DNA from: Fructobacillus papyriferae | GTDB taxonomy: Bacteria > Bacillota > Bacilli > Lactobacillales > Lactobacillaceae | Length of the DNA: 64,000 nt | Reading direction: 5' to 3' | NCBI RefSeq assembly: GCF_018437225.1 | Contig: NZ_JAAMFI010000001.1 | Coordinates: 372,001-436,000 of the forward strand | Shown: positions 41,294 to 50,571 of the stretch, piece by piece | Numbering within the stretch: the stretch's first letter is position 1 | Layout: each line of letters begins with the position of its first letter | Made by a program: the position numbers and the translations under genes | The notes under the pieces: generated by a model | Told to the model about the DNA's origin: nothing | The model's database searches: none | Seen by the model: the letters and a program-made list of their open reading frames with translations, nothing else

Positions 41294-43714
41294 TTATTTG
41301 ACCTTTAGTTGGTCGACTTTGGCCAGGCGTCGGCCGCTATTTAGGACGAACAGCCGATTCTGAACCGAACGCAACTGCTTTTGGCTCAAAGTCCCCAAAA
41401 GCAAGGATTGCGGATTCTTCAGCATGGCCACCACCAGAAGCTGCAACGCTTCCTTTTTCAGATAACGGTTGGCCCGTGGCAACACGGCCACTTCGGGAAT
41501 TGGGATACTCTGCTCAAAGAGTTCTTGGATGTAATCCGGTGTCACCACCAGAATCGATCGTTCTTCACCAGATGCCTGCCAGGCAGCCTTTTTCAAGGGA
41601 GCTGATAGGTCTTGTGCGTAGACGACGTATTGATCGCCATAATGATTGGAAAGCTTGTAATACCAATGCTTGACGGAAGCGAAATCTTCAACAACGAAGA
41701 GAAAATGCTTGCGGCCAGCCGCAAACACGGCCTGGATCTGTTTGTCTTCGTTTCGTTCTGCTGACAAAACCGCCGGAAGTTTGGGATCGTCGTCGCTTTT
41801 TTCCCATTCGACTGTATCCTGTTGGATCACGCCTTTTGGCACGTCTAACAAGAAATGCTTCAGCTCTTCTGGATAGAAAGAAGCGATAACCAGCAACTGA
41901 CTGAGTTGCTTTAAGAAATACTTCTGATAGACGACATCCTCTTTAACCGCAAAGGTCAGATCCTGTTGCTTCTTTTCGTCTTCAATCGTCCAAAAAGCCC
42001 GCTTTAGCACTTCTTGGTGAGCAGCCAGCCAGCTCAGCTTGGCCCGCTTTTCGTTCAACTCAAAGCCGAGTAACTTGGTCGAAAAGTCGGCTTTTTCAGC
42101 CAGCTCTTCCAAGGCGATCAAGCGATCCAAGATGGCTTTTCCTGACTTTAGCGCCTCTTTTTCGGAAAGCGTTCGATCAATCTTTTGGCAAGCAACTGAC
42201 CAGTTGTGCAGGTTAACTTGCCAGACCCCACGAGCTTTTGCTGGCAGCTGGGCGGCCTGATCGGCCAGTTTGGCGACCTGATCTTGGTAGAAACCAAGTG
42301 GTAACGTCAACCCTAGGCTATTTTGGATGGCCTTTTGAAGACCAAAGGGCTTTTCCAAGATGACAGCTGGTTTTTCTTTTTGGCCCTGGTCCTGATTTAG
42401 CTTTTTCCCCCAGGCAAAGAAGGTCTGGTAGGTCGAGATCACCACGTCAGCTTGCTTGGCCGCCTGGTAGGCCGCCTGGAAACTTTCTGACTGCGCATCA
42501 GCCGCCACTTCCTTCAAGTCTGGGTGAGCGCGAATGCCGCGAGGTAGCTCGGCGAATGCCGCAGTTGGCGTTTCGGATAGCCAGACTAGAATCTGAGCCT
42601 GCCAAAAAGTTCCCCCTTTGTTTCGGGCCCGCTTGATAGCCGAGCGGAACTTCTGCTCATCTAGGTAACCAGACGGTTGATAGAGCGAAGCAAAGCGAAG
42701 CGAATGCTCGGGCAAGCGTTCGTTCAAATCCTTTAGCAATTGCTTTTGATGAACAATTAAAGACAAGTCATCACTGAGCAGCCAGTTCGTTTTGCGGCCT
42801 TTCATAAAGAAAAGTGGCAACAAATAGGAAAGCGTTTTTTTGATTTGTGGTGCCGGTTGCAGCACTGACAGCTCATGTTGACTGCCATTTAGCAGGCGGT
42901 GAACCTGATTCATCAAACGGTTGCGCTTGGCATCAAGGTCGAGAAAGCGACCGAATAAAGCAACCTTTTCGGCTGCTTTAACTGGATAAGGAAGGCGCTT
43001 TTGCTCGCTTTTTTTCTTTTTGTTTGGCTGACGGTGTCTCAGAGCTCGCCTTTCAACGGTTTCAACCACTAAAGGCACCTTGGCATCATCAGCAAAACTC
43101 CCTTTCGACTTGGCGGCCATCGTCAAAAATTCCTGGCTTTGCCGGATCAAGCCCCAATCAACGGACAATAGCGTTCGCTTTGTCTTTTCAGGTAGCGATT
43201 GCGCCTTTTGCCAAAGGGCTAACATCAGATAGGCCGTTGCTTCCGCATCCGCGTTTGCCCGATGGGCCTGTACCAAAGGTAAATCCAGGTAGCTTGTCAA
43301 ATCAGACAGCCGGTACCCGGGCGCGGTTGGGAAAAGAATCTGAGCGAGTTGCACCGTGTCGATGGCTTGCAAATCAAGTTCCGGCAAGCCGACCCGAAGG
43401 AACTCCGCATTTAGATAAGGAAGATCGAAGTTGACATTGTGTGCCACAAAGATCTGCCCTTTCAACAGGGCTTGCAACGACGGGGCGATCTCTTCAAAGA
43501 ATGGCGCGTCTTGAACATCCTTTGGATTAATGTGGGTCAGTTGCTGAATCTTTTTGTCGATTGGCTGTGCTGGATTCACAAAAGAGTCGAAGTGTTCGAC
43601 GATTTTTTTATTTTTAACAAAGGTCATCCCGATTTGGATAATGCGACCGCCGTTTTCAACGGAGGGCGACGTGGTTTCTAAATCAACGATGACAAAGGCG
43701 GCTGATTCTTTCAT
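41294..43714 (-). CDS. dinG: DinG-family exonuclease with degenerate helicase domain
   Basis: The 806-residue protein has an intact N-terminal DEDDh 3'-5' exonuclease: VDLETTS (Asp 11, Glu 13), AHNVNFDLPY (Asp about 97) and AHRANADAEATA (His about 151, Asp about 156). The C-terminal 550 residues align with the XPD/DinG helicase part by position but have lost its motifs. Walker A (normally GTGKT) reads QPAPQIKKTLSYLLP near residue 287, and the DEAH box region reads PAVILEKPFGLQ. No frameshift is seen. Staphylococcal DinG is already known to act as a nuclease rather than a helicase. AAAGGAG lies five bases before ATG 43714. Confidence 0.9.
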   Translation of the reverse strand: MKESAAFVIVDLETTSPSVENGGRIIQIGMTFVKNKKIVEHFDSFVNPAQPIDKKIQQLTHINPKDVQDAPFFEEIAPSLQALLKGQIFVAHNVNFDLPYLNAEFLRVGLPELDLQAIDTVQLAQILFPTAPGYRLSDLTSYLDLPLVQAHRANADAEATAYLMLALWQKAQSLPEKTKRTLLSVDWGLIRQSQEFLTMAAKSKGSFADDAKVPLVVETVERRALRHRQPNKKKKSEQKRLPYPVKAAEKVALFGRFLDLDAKRNRLMNQVHRLLNGSQHELSVLQPAPQIKKTLSYLLPLFFMKGRKTNWLLSDDLSLIVHQKQLLKDLNERLPEHSLRFASLYQPSGYLDEQKFRSAIKRARNKGGTFWQAQILVWLSETPTAAFAELPRGIRAHPDLKEVAADAQSESFQAAYQAAKQADVVISTYQTFFAWGKKLNQDQGQKEKPAVILEKPFGLQKAIQNSLGLTLPLGFYQDQVAKLADQAAQLPAKARGVWQVNLHNWSVACQKIDRTLSEKEALKSGKAILDRLIALEELAEKADFSTKLLGFELNEKRAKLSWLAAHQEVLKRAFWTIEDEKKQQDLTFAVKEDVVYQKYFLKQLSQLLVIASFYPEELKHFLLDVPKGVIQQDTVEWEKSDDDPKLPAVLSAERNEDKQIQAVFAAGRKHFLFVVEDFASVKHWYYKLSNHYGDQYVVYAQDLSAPLKKAAWQASGEERSILVVTPDYIQELFEQSIPIPEVAVLPRANRYLKKEALQLLVVAMLKNPQSLLLGTLSQKQLRSVQNRLFVLNSGRRLAKVDQLKVK

Positions 43715-43818
43715 CAGGTCTCCTTTCGTAATCACTGGGTGTTTTTTTGAAATCAACGAAACAAAGCGAGCTTCTGACTCGACTTTTTAGCTCGTTTTAA
43801 AACACCGGTCAAGGCCAT

Positions 43819-43848
43819 TTTACACTACTTAGGACAGTGCGGTACAAT
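43819..43848 (+). promoter_or_regulatory. promoter of the mevalonate operon
   Basis: TTTACA (43819-43824), 18-base spacer, TACAAT (43843-43848). Confidence 0.6.
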
Positions 43849-43875
43849 ATGTTTAATTATTGGAGTCATTTACTT

Positions 43876-44805
43876 ATGAAAAAACATGCTATTGGAACTG
43901 GCCATGCCCATGCTAAAGCCATTCTCATTGGCGACCACGCCGTCGTCTATAACCAGCCTGCCGTTGCCATCCCCCTGCTCGATTTGCAAGTAACCGCTCG
44001 CTTTCAGCCATTAGAAGCAGGACAAACGATTATTTTGGCCGGAGAGGCCATGGAACTATCCGATCTCGGCGCTGATCTAGAAGGCATTCGCCAATTGATC
44101 GTGGCCTTATTAAAGGACTATCAACTAACAAGCACCGGCTTTCTCCTTGAAGTCGAATCCATCATTCCTCAAGAACGGGGATTTGGTGCATCGGCCGCCT
44201 TAGCAACCGCCATCACCAGAGCTTTCTTTGACTGGCAAGGAAAAAAAGTTGCAAAAGAAACCCTACAAACATACACCAGCCTGGCGGAAAACATTTCCCA
44301 CGGTTCCCCTTCTGGAATTGATGCAGCCACGGTGTCCTCTTCTGAACCTGTTTGGTTTGAAAACAAGCAGATCGCTACTTTTGAAACCAGTTTGAATGCA
44401 ACTTTAGTACTGGCCGACACCGGCGTCCGTGGTCAAACGGTGCGCGCTGTCAACATTGTCAAAGAACAGCTGAAGAATCACTACAACGAAAGCTGGCGAG
44501 CCATCGAGCATTTGGGCGAACTCGCCTTTGCAGTCCGAGAAGCCCTTCAAGAAAATGATCCGGCCACCCTGGGTCAGCTCTTCACCTCAGCTCACCACGA
44601 CTTGCAGGCCTTGCAGGTTTCTCATCCAAAGCTCGATCAACTCGTTGCTACTGCGATTAAAGCTGGAGCCCTAGGCGCAAAACTGACCGGTTCTGGCATC
44701 GGCGGGGCGATGCTCGCATTGGCGTCAAACGACAATGAGGCTAAAAGAATCGCAGAAGCCTTGCGCGAAGCTGGCGCCAGAGACTGCTGGATTCAGCCAC
44801 TATAA
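43876..44805 (+). CDS. mvk: mevalonate kinase
   Basis: The 309-residue GHMP kinase starts MKKHAIGTGHAHAKAILIGDHAVVYNQPAVAIPL. It has the ATP-binding loop PQERGFGASAALATAI and the C-terminal motif GALGAKLTGSGIGGAMLAL. It phosphorylates mevalonate. GGAG lies ten bases before ATG 43876; a longer in-frame start is not supported. It heads the mvk-mvaD-pmk-fni operon giving isopentenyl diphosphate. Confidence 0.95.
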   Translation: MKKHAIGTGHAHAKAILIGDHAVVYNQPAVAIPLLDLQVTARFQPLEAGQTIILAGEAMELSDLGADLEGIRQLIVALLKDYQLTSTGFLLEVESIIPQERGFGASAALATAITRAFFDWQGKKVAKETLQTYTSLAENISHGSPSGIDAATVSSSEPVWFENKQIATFETSLNATLVLADTGVRGQTVRAVNIVKEQLKNHYNESWRAIEHLGELAFAVREALQENDPATLGQLFTSAHHDLQALQVSHPKLDQLVATAIKAGALGAKLTGSGIGGAMLALASNDNEAKRIAEALREAGARDCWIQPL

Positions 44806-44855
44806 GTCACTTTCCACGTTTGATTTTCGATTACTAAAAATTAAGAGGACCCTTT

Positions 44856-45815
44856 ATGACGGATCAAAACGGCCAAACGGCCATTGCCCATACCAACATC
44901 GCTTTCATTAAATATTGGGGAAAGGCTGACTTAACGCTAAACCTTCCCACTACGTCGTCGCTTTCGTTGACGTTAAATGAGTACTATACGAAGACTCGGG
45001 TCGAAGAAGCAGACGAAGACAGCCTGCTGATTAACGACTTGCCTCAAGATGGCAAGCGAATTCACCAGTTCTTGGACGTCTTGCGGGCTGAAATGGGCGA
45101 TTTTCCGCCTCTACGTGTGATTTCTGAAAACAAGGTGCCGCTGTCGGCTGGTTTAGCCTCTTCGGCTTCTTCCTTTGCGGCTTTGACCGCAGCAGTTGCC
45201 AAATTCAATCACTGGGATCTGTCACTAGAAGAACTGTCTCGCCTGTCCCGGCGTGGTTCTGGTTCGGCGACCCGTTCCTTCTTTGCCGGCTTTGCCATCT
45301 GGGAAAAAGGCGACAAGGATGAAAATTCCTATGCCCACGCGCTAAAAACCCCCGACCTGCCCATTGCTCTTGTGGTTTGCAAGGTGTCTGGCATGGTTAA
45401 AAAAGTATCCTCTTCAGATGGCATGCGTCGCGCGCAAACGTCGCCTGACTACCAGGCTTGGGTGGACGAATCAGCCAAACAATTAGACGAGATGAAGGCT
45501 GCCCTTGCTGCTGCCGACATCAAAAAAGTCGGCGAAATTGCGGAAGCAAACGCTTTGGCCATGCACAATCTGAATTTAACGGCTGAAGACCGTCGCTTTA
45601 CCTACTTGAACCAAGAAACAGTCAAGGTCTTAGAGCAGGTCAAAGCACTCCGAAAGCAAGGCTTTATCGCCTATGCCACAATGGATGCGGGCCCAAACGT
45701 CAAGATTATTACAAAAAAGGATCAGGCACCCGCTATCAAGGAACATCTGGCAAAACGATTCCGAAAAATCCAGTTCGATATTGCTACGGCCGGACCAGGT
45801 ATTTCCTATGAATAA
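44856..45815 (+). CDS. mvaD: diphosphomevalonate decarboxylase
   Basis: The 319-residue enzyme begins with the typical AHTNIAFIKYWGKADLTLNLPTTSSLSLTL and contains PLSAGLASSASSFAALTAA and RLSRRGSGSATRSFFAGFAIW, with the decarboxylase-specific serine-rich loop and arginine, and ends YATMDAGPNVKII (catalytic Asp). It converts mevalonate diphosphate to isopentenyl diphosphate with ATP. AAGAGG precedes the ATG. Its stop overlaps pmk by eight bases. Confidence 0.97.
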   Translation: MTDQNGQTAIAHTNIAFIKYWGKADLTLNLPTTSSLSLTLNEYYTKTRVEEADEDSLLINDLPQDGKRIHQFLDVLRAEMGDFPPLRVISENKVPLSAGLASSASSFAALTAAVAKFNHWDLSLEELSRLSRRGSGSATRSFFAGFAIWEKGDKDENSYAHALKTPDLPIALVVCKVSGMVKKVSSSDGMRRAQTSPDYQAWVDESAKQLDEMKAALAAADIKKVGEIAEANALAMHNLNLTAEDRRFTYLNQETVKVLEQVKALRKQGFIAYATMDAGPNVKIITKKDQAPAIKEHLAKRFRKIQFDIATAGPGISYE

Positions 45816-46842
45816 ACCCCTTCGTTTACAAATCCCGGGCAAACTTTTCTTGGCCGGTGAATACGCCGTGACGACTCCAGGACAGCCAGCTTTGCTTCGA
45901 CCAGTCGATCGGGGGATGGTGATCGAAGCCAGCCTACAAGAAGAGCAAAGCGGCCAAATTACGCTTTATTCGGACCAGTTTGAAGAAGCCGAGAAAACAA
46001 GTTGGTCAGCCCTGTCCGTGCAAAACGAGCAAGCGCTCAAAGAAGACAACTGGTCCTTTACCAAAGTCGCCTTGCAACTTTTCCAAGAAGCGCAGTCTCA
46101 ACTGTCGCTCAAGGAACGGCCCGGCATTAAACTGACCATCCGCTCGCAAATGACAAGCCAGGAGGGTAAGCTTGGCCTTGGCTCCTCTGCAGCCGTCACG
46201 GTAGCCATCATCATGGCCCTACACCAGGTTTATCTGCCAAAAAAAGAAAACAACCAAAGAGCAATCTTCAAGGAAGCCGCCTTCGCCCACTACTTCGTCC
46301 AAGGCTCAGGTTCTCTAGGCGATATTGCCACGGCCACTTACCAAAAGACCATCTTTTACCAAGCGCCAATCTGGATAAAAGAAAAGCGCCAATGGCAGCT
46401 TCAAGACTTCCACACGCTTGACTGGTCCAACTTACAAATAAAATCCCTTGACTGGCCAAAAAGTTGGTCCTTTGCCATCGTGGCCACCCATGAGCCCGCC
46501 TCGACTAAAAAGGCTTTAGCTAAAGAAAGTGACAAAGAAGCCCTGCTTGAGCCATCTAAAACAGCGGTTATGGCAGCCAAAAATGCAATTGAAGAAGCTG
46601 ATTATGACGCATTAAAAAGCGCACTGAAAGAAAACCAAAAAGCCCTAAAAGCACACCTACCAAAGGGCTATGTCACAGAAAAGCTCCAGGATTTCTTAAC
46701 GATCACCAACCGACTCGACTTGGCGGGAAAGATTTCTGGTGCTGGCTTTGGTGACAATGGCTTTGTGGTTGGTAACGAAACGCACTCTTTATTCCCAATG
46801 AAAACGGCCGCCCGCAAAGCAGCCCTGACGATCATCGATTAA
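45808..46842 (+). CDS. pmk: phosphomevalonate kinase
   Basis: The 344-residue GHMP kinase starts MNKPLRLQIPGKLFLAGEYAV, with the nucleotide loop GKLGLGSSAAVTVAII, and ends with KISGAGFGDNGFVVG. It makes mevalonate diphosphate, the substrate of MvaD. The ATG lies inside the end of mvaD (ATGAATAA overlap) with a weak ribosome site, so translation is probably coupled. Long upstream in-frame codons are inside mvaD and rejected. Confidence 0.94.
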   Translation: MNKPLRLQIPGKLFLAGEYAVTTPGQPALLRPVDRGMVIEASLQEEQSGQITLYSDQFEEAEKTSWSALSVQNEQALKEDNWSFTKVALQLFQEAQSQLSLKERPGIKLTIRSQMTSQEGKLGLGSSAAVTVAIIMALHQVYLPKKENNQRAIFKEAAFAHYFVQGSGSLGDIATATYQKTIFYQAPIWIKEKRQWQLQDFHTLDWSNLQIKSLDWPKSWSFAIVATHEPASTKKALAKESDKEALLEPSKTAVMAAKNAIEEADYDALKSALKENQKALKAHLPKGYVTEKLQDFLTITNRLDLAGKISGAGFGDNGFVVGNETHSLFPMKTAARKAALTIID

Positions 46843-46859
46843 TTCTTAGAGGTATTGGC

Positions 46860-47900
46860 ATGCAAACGCCCCACTCCAATCGAAAAAACGAACATTTATC
46901 TTTAGCGACTAAATTTTGGCGCGACGACAACAAGGAAAAAGTTGGCGCCGGCTTTGACGAAGTCCGTTGGCTGCCTGGTGCACTCAAAGACATTGCTGTA
47001 AAGGACGTACAGCCCCAAGTGCAACTTTTTAATCAGGAGTTCGCTTGGCCTTTTTACATCGAAGCAATGACTGGCGGTTCGGAATCCACCAAGAGGGTTA
47101 ACGCCGAGCTAGCCCGAGTGGCTGCAACAACCGGCCTCGCCATGGCAGTCGGTTCGCAATCAGTAGCGATCAAGGATCCGACGCAGGCTGATTCTTTCCG
47201 CATCGTTCGTAAGCATCACCCAGAGGGCTTTTTGATTGCCAACCTCGGTGCTGATCACCCCATCGAAAACGTTCGGGCAGCAATCGACATGATCGATGCC
47301 AACGCCATTGAGTTGCATGTCAACATCGGTCAAGAAATCGCCATGGCCGAAGGCGACCGCTCCTTCTATTGGTTGGACAATCTAAAACAAATCATCGCCC
47401 AATCCCCCGTGCCCGTCATCATCAAAGAGGTCGGCTTCGGTATGAGCGTTGAACTACTCAAACAACTCGACGCCCTGCACCCAGCCGCCATTAACATTGG
47501 CGGAGGAAACGGCACTTCCTTTGCTCAGATTGAACAGGCCCGCGATAAAAAAAACGAAAACCCGATTGATCTATCCGCCTTTGGTCTGTCCACTGTCGAG
47601 TCGCTGCTGGCCGCAAAGAAAGCAGGCATTCAAACACCGATCATCGCCACCGGTGGCCTTAGCTCGGCTAAAGAAGTCACCACCGCCCTGCTGCTTGGGG
47701 CGACAACGACGTCATCAGCCGGTCACTTCCTTGAAGTCTTGATGCAAAAAGGACCAGACGGCTTACAAGAAGAAATCGAGCTCTGGCAGCAACAACTCCC
47801 CCTCTACATGACTTTGCTGGGGGCCAAAACAACGAGCGAACTAAAAAAGGTCCCACGCCTTTACTCCGCTGATTTACAAAATAGCATCCAACAATTTTAA
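46860..47900 (+). CDS. fni: type 2 isopentenyl-diphosphate delta-isomerase
   Basis: The 346-residue FMN enzyme has the N-terminal RKNEHL, the MTGGS motif in FYIEAMTGGSES, the substrate/FMN segment NIGGGNGTSFAQIE and ATGGLSSAKEV near the end. It interconverts isopentenyl and dimethylallyl diphosphate. AGAGG lies seven bases before the ATG. It ends the mevalonate operon at a strong terminator. Confidence 0.96.
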   Translation: MQTPHSNRKNEHLSLATKFWRDDNKEKVGAGFDEVRWLPGALKDIAVKDVQPQVQLFNQEFAWPFYIEAMTGGSESTKRVNAELARVAATTGLAMAVGSQSVAIKDPTQADSFRIVRKHHPEGFLIANLGADHPIENVRAAIDMIDANAIELHVNIGQEIAMAEGDRSFYWLDNLKQIIAQSPVPVIIKEVGFGMSVELLKQLDALHPAAINIGGGNGTSFAQIEQARDKKNENPIDLSAFGLSTVESLLAAKKAGIQTPIIATGGLSSAKEVTTALLLGATTTSSAGHFLEVLMQKGPDGLQEEIELWQQQLPLYMTLLGAKTTSELKKVPRLYSADLQNSIQQF

Positions 47901-47903
47901 ACA

Positions 47904-47942
47904 AAAAACAGGCCACTGCATTAACAGTGACCTGTTTTTTTG
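47904..47942. terminator. terminator between fni and the aldo/keto reductase gene
   Basis: AAACAGG-CACTG / CAGTG-CCTGTTT stem followed by a T-run; probably bidirectional. Confidence 0.85.
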
Positions 47943-47957
47943 TACAGAAAGCTAATT

Positions 47958-48884
47958 TTAGTATTGAACTTTCTTTTGCAAGTATTCCTCAGTGTCATCC
48001 CAATGTGACACATTGTCCTTCACACCGGTTTCTTCGGATCCCTTGTGCCAAGCAAAATCTTGGTGCCAAATCGTATGCTTTTCTTTATTCATGGCCTGAA
48101 TTTGCTTCATTTCGTCTTCTGACAAAGCAAAGTCATCGATCGCCGCATTGGCAATAATGCGCTCTTCGTGAGCAGACTTAGGAATCGTGATGACCCCCAT
48201 TTGGTAGTCGAAACGAAGAATCGTCTGAGCTGGCGTCTTGCCGTGCTTATCAGCAATCGCCTTGATTGTTCCATCATTCAAGGCTTCACCACCGCCCAGT
48301 GGTGACCAGGCTTCCATGGCAATGCCCAAACCGTTCATTTTGTTCAAGAGATGTTCTTCTTGAACAAGTGGATTAAACTCCATCTGGTTCACTTGTGGCA
48401 TCAGGCGATGCAAGTTTTCGATATCAGCCAAGTTCTTTTCGTCAAAGTTTGATACACCAATGGCACGAACCTTGCCTTCGTGGTACAACTTTTCCAAAGC
48501 CGTCCACGTGTCCAAATACTTGCCGTCAACCGGCCAGTGAATCAAAAGCAAATCCACGTAAGTCAAGCGCAAGCGCTTTAATTGCTCATCGAAGTTTTTC
48601 AAAGTGGACAAGTAACCCTGATCCCCGTTGAAAATCTTTGTTGTGATAAAGAGGTCTTTTCGGTTCAAATGATTATCCACCAAAGCCTGTTGGATACCAT
48701 AACCAACACCTGCTTCGTTACCGTATTGCTTAGCCGTATCAATCATGCGGTAACCATTTTTAATGGCGACCTGAACTGACTGAGCCGCTTCGGCGTTGGA
48801 AGACTTCCAAACACCCAAACCAAAAACGGGCATCAAAACGCCGTTTGACAGCTTCGTTGTTTCTTGTAAGATCTTGCTTGTCAT
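47958..48884 (-). CDS. aldo/keto reductase
   Basis: The 308-residue (beta/alpha)8 oxidoreductase carries the full catalytic tetrad: Asp and Tyr in RMIDTAKQYGNE, Lys in LFITTKIF and His in LLLIHWPVD. It also has the family signature GVSNFDEKNLADI and the NADPH-binding ITIPKSAHEERI. It reduces an unknown aldehyde or ketone. AAAGGAGG lies seven bases before the ATG. A promoter (TTGAAA-18-TACAAT) is present at 48913-48942. Confidence 0.95.
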   Translation of the reverse strand: MTSKILQETTKLSNGVLMPVFGLGVWKSSNAEAAQSVQVAIKNGYRMIDTAKQYGNEAGVGYGIQQALVDNHLNRKDLFITTKIFNGDQGYLSTLKNFDEQLKRLRLTYVDLLLIHWPVDGKYLDTWTALEKLYHEGKVRAIGVSNFDEKNLADIENLHRLMPQVNQMEFNPLVQEEHLLNKMNGLGIAMEAWSPLGGGEALNDGTIKAIADKHGKTPAQTILRFDYQMGVITIPKSAHEERIIANAAIDDFALSEDEMKQIQAMNKEKHTIWHQDFAWHKGSEETGVKDNVSHWDDTEEYLQKKVQY

Positions 48885-48912
48885 GTGTTGCCTCCTTTAT
48901 TTGTTCTCCTCT

Positions 48913-48942
48913 ATTGTAGAACAAGACTGAGTCCACTTTCAA
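48913..48942 (-). promoter_or_regulatory. promoter of the aldo/keto reductase gene
   Basis: TTGAAA (48942-48937), 18-base spacer, TACAAT (48918-48913) on the minus strand. Confidence 0.6.
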
Positions 48943-48982
48943 ATGAAAAAAAAACCGGTCAATAAAAAAAGCGAAAAAAACA

Positions 48983-49008
48983 TAAAAAAAAGCTCGCTTT
49001 CGCGAGCT
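48983..49008 (-). terminator. terminator of rnpB
   Basis: AGCTCGC / GCGAGCT stem with GAAA tetraloop and eight T residues. Confidence 0.9.
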
Positions 49009-49391
49009 CCCCGACAGGTATCTGTAGGCCATGTTTTGTTCCAGTTAGCATTGGGGAATCACTAACCTTCAGTAATCATCTATCTAAGCATTTAAGCCAT
49101 ACCGACCATCGTTTCAATTCACTAGGTCAGCCGCCCCTACCAAAGTTTGGGTTGCCCGCTTGTGGGGTTTACCTCGTCTCAAGTTCCAAGCTTTCGCTTG
49201 AAAATACGTTTCTATGGCACTTTCAGGTCTAATAAGGCATAGTCGAAACCTTAGCCTGTTCAACCGCCGTCGTGCAAAGCACGCCTGGGTTTATTTCTTA
49301 TCCCAGCACAAACACTACACCCATCGCAGAGTGTGCGAGCATGGACCTTCCTCACACCGGATAACCGATGCGCAATTACTCAATACCTGCC
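49009..49391 (-). ncRNA. rnpB: RNase P RNA, bacterial class B
   Basis: The minus strand carries the conserved GTGTGAGGAAGGTCCATGC followed by TCGCACACTCTGCGATGGG, typical of the 5' part of RNase P RNA. A P1 helix can be paired between GGCAGGTAT at the 5' end (49391-49383) and ATACCTGTC at the 3' end (49021-49013). Length of about 380 bases and the neighbouring gpsB gene match Firmicutes rnpB. It is the catalytic RNA that removes 5' leaders from pre-tRNAs. A weak AAAGCC/GGCTTTT hairpin separates it from gpsB. Ends are approximate. Confidence 0.92.
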
Positions 49392-49430
49392 AAAAGCCAT
49401 CCGGCTTTCACCATCGTTTATAAAGCTTTC

Positions 49431-49796
49431 TTAGGCTTCGTGATCCGTTCCAAAGACAGCACGCTCCAAGTTAGCCACACGCTTGATCAGATCAAGGTTG
49501 GTTGGCGCTTCTTCTTTAGCGGGTGCTGGTGTTGGTTCCACTGGTGCAGCGGCCTGAACAGGTTCCTGTGGCGCCGCTTGTCCACCAGCCAGTTCGTTTT
49601 GTGCTTCTTGCAAAGCATTTTGCAATTGACCAACTTGGTCTTGCAATTCCTTGATCCGTTTTGTGAAGACGCCGTAATCGGAAATAATTCCGTCAAGGAA
49701 GTCATCCACATCTTCAGGATCATAACCAACGCCCATTCGCTTTTGCTTGAAGACGCGATCGTAAATATCTTTTTGCGTGTATTTTACTTGTGCCAA
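49431..49796 (-). CDS. gpsB: cell-cycle protein GpsB
   Basis: The 121-residue product has the DivIVA-like N-terminal membrane-binding domain (VKYTQKDIYDRVFKQKRMGVGYDPEDVDDFLDGIISDYGVF), a short coiled coil (RIKELQDQVGQLQNALQEAQ), a Pro/Ala/Glu linker and a C-terminal trimerising helix (NLDLIKRVANLERAVFG). GpsB links cell division and wall synthesis enzymes. The start is TTG 49796 (AAGGAG eight bases upstream); the GTG nine bases further up overlaps the ribosome site. Promoter TTGCCC-17-TATGAT. Confidence 0.94.
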   Translation of the reverse strand: MAQVKYTQKDIYDRVFKQKRMGVGYDPEDVDDFLDGIISDYGVFTKRIKELQDQVGQLQNALQEAQNELAGGQAAPQEPVQAAAPVEPTPAPAKEEAPTNLDLIKRVANLERAVFGTDHEA

Positions 49797-49835
49797 AAGA
49801 ATCACTCCTTTGAATTCATTTCTTGAATTACCCTA

Positions 49836-49864
49836 ATCATACCAGTTAAAGCCCATCAGGGCAA
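49836..49864 (-). promoter_or_regulatory. promoter of gpsB
   Basis: TTGCCC (49864-49859), 17-base spacer, TATGAT (49841-49836) with TGG before it. Confidence 0.6.
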
Positions 49865-50001
49865 ACTTTATGAAGATTTGGTTACGCTTATTATTCCTAA
49901 TTAAGATTAAATGAGCGCTAAAGATTCGAAAAACGTGCCATCCTGCTCTTTTGAATCAGAAAAAACAAGCCACCCCGACAAAAAAGCCGCTCTTTTTGCT
50001 C

Positions 50002-50571
50002 TTATCCGTTCCAACGCTCCTCATTCACCGCTTCTTGATAATCATTGGCGTATTCTTGTAAAGCTTCCATATCGAGGCGGTTCACCGGATAAGGGGCTTT
50101 TTCTTGAAAACGTGTCATGGCTTGAGCGTCATAAGCAGACTTCCCTTCGAATTCATTATCATAAACCAAAAGCGCGCCATCGGTATGATTTAGAATAAAG
50201 TCTTGATAGCCCTGCAGCTGGAAGGGCCCTTGATAATCGCCCTTATAGGTAGCAGCAAAAAAATCAGCCTGGCTTTTCGCCTTTGCCAACTTCGCCTGGT
50301 TGGCCTCTTTCCAATTTTTGCCAAAGCCTTCAAAAGGAACAAAAACGGCCAAGTGCAATTGCGGGTAGTCTTTTTTCAATTCGACAGCCAAATCCGCTGC
50401 CCAGAGTTCGACACCGGGCTGGCCACCGGTAATCAGCCAATCCATCCCCTGCTCAAGCTGCTCAACTAGCCGTTTTTTCAGCGCATATTTTAAAACCGTC
50501 ACCTTTGGATCCTTGTCTTTAAAAACCCCCAATTCATAAGAACGGTAGCCCGTTACCCAGATGCGACTCAT
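50002..50571 (-). CDS. ypsA: YpsA/SLOG-family protein (DUF1273)
   Basis: The 189-residue protein begins MSRIWVTGYRSYELGVFKDKDP and has GMDWLITGGQPGVELWAADLAVEL, the nucleotide-binding GGxxG segment of the SLOG superfamily, plus GALLVYDNEFEGKSAYDAQ near the end. In Bacillus and staphylococci YpsA influences cell division with GpsB. It overlaps recU by four bases and lies just ahead of gpsB, the usual order. Confidence 0.9.
   Translation of the reverse strand: MSRIWVTGYRSYELGVFKDKDPKVTVLKYALKKRLVEQLEQGMDWLITGGQPGVELWAADLAVELKKDYPQLHLAVFVPFEGFGKNWKEANQAKLAKAKSQADFFAATYKGDYQGPFQLQGYQDFILNHTDGALLVYDNEFEGKSAYDAQAMTRFQEKAPYPVNRLDMEALQEYANDYQEAVNEERWNG

Noticed and set aside
41294-43714. DinG helicase loss as a frameshift
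   Set aside because: The frame is open for 806 codons and keeps position-specific similarity (for example TLSYLLP after the lost Walker A).
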